From positions 558,001 to 622,000 of the forward strand of contig NW_023503608.1 of assembly GCF_014529535.1 (NCBI RefSeq): DNA of 64,000 nt. Reading direction: 5' to 3'. Both the position numbers and the translations under genes were made by a program. The stretch's first letter is position 1. Each line of letters opens with the position of its first letter. Of this stretch, positions 58,476 through 64,000 are shown piece after piece. The DNA is from Bradysia coprophila. Lineage: Eukaryota > Arthropoda > Insecta > Diptera > Sciaridae. The notes under the pieces were generated by a model. That model was given only the letters and a program-made list of their open reading frames with translations. It searched no databases and was not told the DNA's origin.

Positions 58476-58842
58476 TCATCCTAGCAGTAGTTTGAATATT
58501 ATTGCCACAATGTTCAGGAATATCAGAGGAACTGCAGAGAGAACGAAATGGTCACATTACAAAACAAATGAATTTTAAAATGAAAATCCTTACTTTTGGC
58601 CACAGTTCTAATGCTTCGGATCAAATTTAACATTTGCGACTTTGTGCTGGGCGGTTCGCCGAATCCTTGTACCTGGGCCGTTGCACCCCATCCAACTAAA
58701 AATGTTTAGTTTATTTTGACTGACTCATTTCGAGCAATTTTCATGTGCGCAAACCTTTATTTAAGAATCGTTCTTCGTGCAAAATACAAACGGCATTCAA
58801 GCACAGCAATGACGCCTCAATTAGTGACCAAAGAGTAAACAT
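58476..58842 (-). CDS. IER3IP1: IER3IP1/Yos1 small ER-Golgi membrane protein
   Basis: Three small exons, 58842-58755, 58695-58594 and 58531-58476, join in phase to 246 nt, or 81 residues, the family's usual size (about 80). The N-terminus MFTLWSLIEASLLCLNAVCI is the first membrane segment, followed by the family hallmark LHEERFL; the middle has GWG...GFGEPPSTKSQMLNLIRSIRTV; the C-terminus PLIFLNIVAIIFKLLLG is the second membrane segment. Yos1-type proteins act in ER-to-Golgi vesicle transport with Yip1/Yif1. It is too small per exon to stand out as a reading frame. It is transcribed away from DSCC1 from a 232-bp gap and towards BLOC1S2. Confidence 0.9.
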
Positions 58843-59074
58843 TTTATTGACTATAAAAACGAAGTTATTTAAATTCAAGATTCGTGGAAGGTTTCAACAC
58901 ATCACTAAACAAATCACAACACGGTAATGTCACCCGTCAGCACAGCTGTTTAGTCCCAGACGAAATACGATAGAAACAGCGAAGTGAATGGTGAAAAGAC
59001 CGCGAAAACAATACTTTGATTGTGTCAAAACATCAGATAAAAGCGAAGGCATCAACAGATAGTCATAATTTACC
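58843..59074. promoter_or_regulatory. Bidirectional promoter region of IER3IP1 and DSCC1
   Basis: Only 232 bp separate the two divergent start codons. This gap must hold both promoters and both 5' untranslated regions. No TATA box is evident, as usual for housekeeping genes. Confidence 0.6.
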
Positions 59075-61315
59075 ATGGATGCACCCAGATCAAAGTGAGT
59101 AATTCTTCGACGAACCTTACGACTGAATTAATACCATGCAACCATTTATGACAGATACGAGAGGACACCGGAAGATGTAGCCTCAATGTTGACTTATGCG
59201 AAATTGGAAGCTCCAAAGTTAACGCCGATCACACAAACCCTTTACTATCCGGATAGTGACATAAACATGGGTGATTATAAACTGCTGGAGCTTAACGAGG
59301 AGGTTTTAACACAAATTCAACAGGGGCAAACACTTTCGTTCAAAGGAGGTTTATCGGAGAAGATAGTTTTGTGCACCGACAACCGAACGTATGACGTTAA
59401 GGAAGCTGAAATATCTAACAGCCTGCTGCTGATACCGAATCTGAAGATGGCACAGCAAACTTCCACTTCACCGCTAAAAAGCCCGAGGAATAATATGAGC
59501 AATAAATCGTTGGACAGTAGCGTGGAAGAGGAAGACATTGGATCGGGTAACACTAGAGTGTTGGAGCGACGTCCGGTGCTGAAAATTTTCCATGAATACT
59601 TTGAGTGTCGTGAGATTAAACCGAGATTCCGGAAGATGAACGATCTGCTGCAATTGACGAGATATTTCGGACCAGAAAACGAATACTGCATCGATAAGAG
59701 CTTGTTATTTACCTACCAACAGTTGCTCGATACCATTCAATGTAGTCGTGCGGAATTCGCGAACGGATTGAAAGAGTACAGGGTCATCGAAGTGGATGGA
59801 CGAATGAGAATTTTGGATTATGAGTAAGATAATTTCCGGTTGTTCATCAGTTTAATAACAAGCGATGAACGTTTGTTGCAGGTACGAATATCGAATATTG
59901 TCTCTGATGCTGGCGTTGATTTCGGAAAACTCGTGGAAACTAGATGAAATCGATCGCGACGAAACGGTTAGCGCATTGAACGGCATTGCACCGGATTGTA
60001 TAATCGAAGGACTATTTGATTCGTATGCAACAAAAGCGTCAGAAAATCCGGACAAATATCAGTACCAAGAGGACATGGTCTGTCACATTATAGCGCAATA
60101 CATCCTTCAACAGGGATCCAAATTCCATGTTGGAGACTTTATGACGTCGTGGCAGGAAGCCTTACCGGAAGGGATGATTGCGAATGTATGATTTCGTGTA
60201 TGATTGTCGGCTGTGAATTAATTCTTTCGCTTTGTGTTACAGGAAAAATATCTGCGAGGCATTGGCATAATTGATAAAGGCTCGAATCAGCCGTGTGTAC
60301 GTGCACTGAGCGAAATAAATCTGTCGACCAAGTTGATGGATCGCTTGAAAGTGTTGTTCAAGGCAAAAGAACGTTGGACATTAGAGGAAATTGAACCCTA
60401 CATTGAGTAAGTGTTTCTTCATTTTTGATTAAATTTGACATACAAAAAACTGTTGGGACGTAAACGTTGTCTTTTTAAGTCCATTGAGCTACAAAATGTG
60501 TCCATTGAGACGCCCAAATCTTTTTTTCCAACTGATAATGTTAAATGCTAGCTTAAATACGTACCTTATAGGAAGTCTCTAACTAGTGTACGAATTCATA
60601 CACATATAGACTGTCAACTTATTATAAACCAATCCCATTGCCAATGAAAAGTGACGGCTTTTTAGCGTAGCTTATTCTACAGACTTTTTAAGGACGATCA
60701 GAGCCTGTTTTTTTACGTGTAGCGTTGCCCTGAGTTAAAAAATTCTTAAGGAATTTTGGGAACACTAAGGGGTTCTCAGCAGCCACCTGAAGTAGTTGCA
60801 AAAGAATTCGCAAAATTCGTAAAAGGAAATTGTTTTTTGCAACAACTTTTGCAACTACTTCAAAAGGCTGGTTCTCAGTATTCGAATACGAACTTTGCTA
60901 TGCGGATAAGACTCTTCTATGAGTGGCTAGGCATTTCAAACTTCTAATTTTAGTGACCCTAATCATCATTGCTATTTTTTCGCCATATGAACCTTCAAGG
61001 CTAACATTGAGAAGTTTAGATTCGGCTCTACAAAAAGCAAAATGATTTTTCATTGTTCTTTGACTTTTCTTAAAATTATGGGTCCAAATCAGGTCCATAA
61101 AATAGTTTCATTAGCGTACCTACCGTTAAGAACTTGACGATACACCACCACCAAATTTTCTATCGACTTCACGCCATCCTAATGATTCTCTTACTTTTCT
61201 TCTTCTTTGCAGATACTTTGCAACGCCTCAATTGTCGGTATCGACATTAATGTCTAAATATGCGCGAGCAATTACAGATAACGGCATTCGGTTCTATGTT
61301 GGAAAGCATGGCTAA
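59075..61315 (+). CDS. DSCC1: Sister chromatid cohesion protein DCC1
   Basis: Exons 59075-59094, 59155-59823, 59882-60185, 60243-60406 and 61213-61315 join in phase to 1,260 nt, or 419 residues (family about 390-400). Recognisable are the N-terminal KLLELNEEVLTQI and LCTDNRTYDVKEAEISNSLL blocks, the central RFRKMNDLLQ region, and the C-terminal winged-helix part with FMTSWQEALPEGM and KYLRGIGIID, ending GIRFYVGKHG. DCC1 joins CTF8 and CTF18 in the alternative clamp loader CTF18-RFC, which acts at the replication fork and in cohesion. The first exon supplies only six and two-thirds codons. The last intron (806 bp) is far longer than the others and contains a small inverted repeat GAAGTAGTTGCAAAAG/CTTTTGCAACTACTTC at about 60788-60862. 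Confidence 0.92.
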
Positions 61316-61481
61316 ATAAACGGAAAAGATTTGTAAATTTAAGTGTCTTAACTTAATACCATTGTACGCCGAGTCATCATCATAAATTTATCGGCCTGGT
61401 TAACAACTCTCACAAGGGCCGCAATTATCTCATATGCATACCCATTTGGCTGTCTTCAAATCGAAAAAAATTGAGTTCGCT
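61316..61481. other. Short convergent gap between DSCC1 and DDX24
   Basis: Only 166 bp lie between the two stop codons. A TAAATAAA at 61313-61320 overlaps the DSCC1 stop and is its likely poly(A) signal. The 3' untranslated regions of the two genes probably overlap. Confidence 0.5.
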
Positions 61482-63965
61482 TCAGTAAACGTTCTTTTTA
61501 TTGTGTCGTTTCTTTGCGGCTTTATAATCTTCAATGGCCTCTTTCATCACATTAACGGCATTCTGTTTGTCATCTTCAATATCCATTGACGGAATGTTGA
61601 GTTGACCAGTACTCAACGGATATTTGTAACTGAAACCTTTGGTGAACAGTGGCTTTGCCAGCAATTTGTTTAGATTGTCGCGCTTTTGTTTCAATTCTCT
61701 CTTCACTTTGAATCGATCGCCACCATCATCCGAATCGTACAATTCATTTTCGCTGAAATCGCTCATGTCGTCCACAATGATGTCCATTTCTTTGGCTGAT
61801 TTTTTCAACCAACCTATCTCGCTTTGTGTGCGACGGGTTTTCAAATCTAGAACATCTACTTCACGGGCCAGTTCTACTCTAGCTCGGACTGCTTTCAAAT
61901 GTTGCTCTGATACGGGGAACAATGGAAGATCTTCGGCTGTTAAAGGAATTTTTGAAATTAAATTTTTGCTCAAAACGAAACACCCACTCTGACAACCGAC
62001 TTACCTCTCTGTAATGTGCGACACAATTTCACGTAGTTCTTTACTTCTCCTGGCTCCATAATCAGCACAGTAATCCCTTCATTATTGGCCCGAGCGGTTC
62101 TACCTGACCTGTGAACGTAATTCTCAGTTGTTCTAGGTACCTGATAGTGTATGACATGTTGAACATTCGGTATATCCAATCCTCTTGCGGCCACATCAGT
62201 CGCGATCAATAATCCAGTTGGACTAGCAGTGAATTTTTCCAAATTCTTTAACCGTTGACGTTGGTTCATTTGCGCATGTAGCGGTCGCGGTTGACAGTTT
62301 AATAAATTGAATAGTTGGCCCAATCGTTTAACACAATCGATGGAATTACAAAAGACAATCGTCCGGCCTGGATGCCGTTGGAGGAAGTAATAGAGATACA
62401 AATCCTTCTGTTCCAAATCGCAAATTATTCGACATTCTGTCAGTTTATCTGCTGTGCCGCTCTTCTTAGTTACATCGACAATCTTTGGCTGCGAAATGCC
62501 CAGATGATCAATGAGCATTTGTATTTTTTGCTCAGAAGTTTGCTTTTGAGCTTTCGATTTCCTGCCAACATTTTTCGATTTGATGTAACTGGGCAATTCA
62601 TGGACCATTGTCAATGTCGCCGAAAATATGAAATTTTGCCGGCGAGCTTTCTTTACTGGATCTGCATTCAAGCGACCGAGTAGTAGCGTCAACTCTTCGA
62701 AATGTCCCTTTTCGATCATACGATCCGTTTCGTCAATCACCAAAAAGCTGCAAGTGAAAGAGAGGAATATTAGTGATGAACGGTGGAGCGAGCTGAGAAC
62801 CCTCAAACGAACCTTATGTTTTCCATTTTGTTCAAATGTTCATTCCCCAACGAAAGAAGCTCCCAAAGACGACCAGGTGTGGCCACAACAATTTCAGGAC
62901 ATTTACTCAACACACGTTCCTGCTTCACTTGCGCCATTCCACCGAATACTGCAGCCACTTTGATTCCCGTGTATTTGGCAACAGCAACCAAATGATCCTT
63001 AACCTGTACAGCCAGTTCTCGGGTGGGTGTCAATACTAAAGCATACAATGGCTTTGCGTCGCTTTGTTGATGATCGTTTGGATCGCCATTTTCATCGTCG
63101 GATGGGAAATTGTTGATTTCATCCGGTGGCGGTGTCAAATTTTCTCGTTCAGCTCGGTTTTTCCGGCCCGATTTCGGTTCCTTTTCAGCGACAGGTGCTT
63201 TAGCGGCTTTAGTCTTCAACGTACGGCTTTGCATGAAGTCACCGTTCTTTTTCAGCTCAATGATTCCATTCAAGATTGGAATGCCAAATGCCAATGTTTT
63301 TCCGCTACCCGTTTCAGCTGCTCCCAGAATATCTTTCCGGCCCATTATTGCCGCTGGTATTGTGAGCGACTGGATTTGTGTGGGTTCAGTGAATTTCTTT
63401 TCGGCCAAAGCTTTAAGTATCACGTCAGGGACTCCGATTGTCTTCCATTGCTGAAACAGGGGAAACAATCAGAAACTTCACTTTCCGCTTCAATCGTGAT
63501 CGAATGGACTTACCAGTAAATCTGTTGCTTCGATTACATCAGTGTCGGTCTCCTTCTCTGCTTCGTCGTCGGACTCATCATCCTGTTGAGGATTGATTAA
63601 AACGTATCTGCCCGGCTTTGATGGTACCGCGTGATTAATTTTTTGCTTCTTATTTTGCTTTACTTTCGGCTTATCTTGCAGCTCATCTTCATCGTCTTCC
63701 CTTTGACGTTTCTTAGATTTCTGGAAAATAATACCATGCCGAGTCGTACAACAACTTCAACCATTAACAATTCATCAATAGTCACCTTCACTTTCGCAAT
63801 GATGTTCTTGTCGTAATTCTCTAACACTTCCAGTCCAACGAGTCCCTCCAAACCTCCACCGTCATTCGTTATAAGATTGCCGGCGATTTTCACCTTCGAC
63901 CAGGAACCTTCGATTTGCGGACGCTTGTTGGTCGCTTTTGATTTTAGCTTCGATTTGTTTTTCAT
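61482..63965 (-). CDS. DDX24: DEAD-box RNA helicase DDX24/Mak5
   Basis: Exons 63965-63786, 63720-63514, 63450-62813, 62747-62005 and 61936-61482 join in phase to 2,223 nt, or 740 residues. Motifs in order: Q motif FTEPTQIQ; motif I AETGSGKT (about 174-181); a long acidic insert before PTRELAVQV (Ia), the hallmark of DDX24; TPGRL (Ib); motif II as DETD (347-350); SAT (III); RTIVFCNS (IV); ATDVAARGLDIP (V); HRSGRTARA (VI). The N-terminal KVKIAGNLITNDGGGLEGLVGLEVL and the Lys-rich tail also fit. Mak5/DDX24 works in the nucleolus in 60S ribosomal subunit assembly. Odd point: family members have DEAD at motif II, here the third residue is Thr. Confidence 0.94.
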
Positions 63966-64000
63966 TCTGTTTTTTGATTGAACAGTTTCAATGTCACAGA
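63966..64000. other. Start of the DDX24 5' flank, cut by the window edge
   Basis: The last 35 bases lie upstream of the DDX24 ATG and show nothing more. Confidence 0.5.

Noticed and set aside
62315-63519. Several plus-strand frames over 100 residues
   Set aside because: They are shadows of the DDX24 exons on the minus strand.

Overview
The window is AT-rich, intron-rich animal DNA, almost certainly from an insect and most likely a dipteran; a nematoceran such as a fungus gnat is a guess. The evidence is short GT/AG introns, AATAAA poly(A) signals, a Snail/Scratch-superfamily gene closest to fly Kahuli, and many short inverted-repeat transposons. No bacterial, viral or organellar features were seen, and no tRNA or rRNA gene was recognised.

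Layout. (1) 778-2394, + strand: an intact single-exon gene for a 538-residue protein of the stonustoxin-like (SNTX, MACPF/CDC-like) family. (2) 2767-26850, - strand: one 24-kb gene rebuilt here as 27 coding exons. All phases agree and the total is 5,598 nt, or 1,865 residues. It encodes a signal peptide, a Gln/Ser-rich N-terminus with two CxxC-spaced cysteines, a long array of 7-8-residue Tyr-Pro-Gly-Gly-Gln units spread over many phase 1-1 exons, and a threonine-rich C-terminus with a cysteine cluster. The repeat exons were duplicated together with their flanking intron. Mobile elements later entered single copies, so the empty site is still visible in sister copies. (3) 27.3-33.9 kb: non-coding. 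(4) 33962-37214, - strand: a zinc-finger locus whose common 5' exons carry a retrotransposon Gag-like domain and four C2H2 fingers, followed by two alternative 3' ends: a WRKY-GCM1/FLYWCH-like exon with its own poly(A) signal, or seven more C2H2 fingers. (5) 41539-43225, - strand: a five-finger Snail/Scratch-superfamily gene, probably kahuli. (6) 43.2-57.9 kb: a gene desert with several inverted-repeat elements and a LINE-like 3' end. (7) 57909-63965: a compact housekeeping cluster, BLOC1S2 (+), IER3IP1 (-), DSCC1 (+), DDX24 (-), with overlapping tails, one short shared promoter and convergent 3' ends.

The two most unusual items are the cassette-duplicated repeat protein, probably an extracellular elastic, silk-like or mucin-like material, and the Gag-domain zinc-finger locus with swappable DNA-binding ends. 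The latter is built like mod(mdg4) or lola, but with a Gag-derived domain in place of BTB. Exon coordinates come from reading splice sites and reading frame by eye; no transcript or database search supports them.
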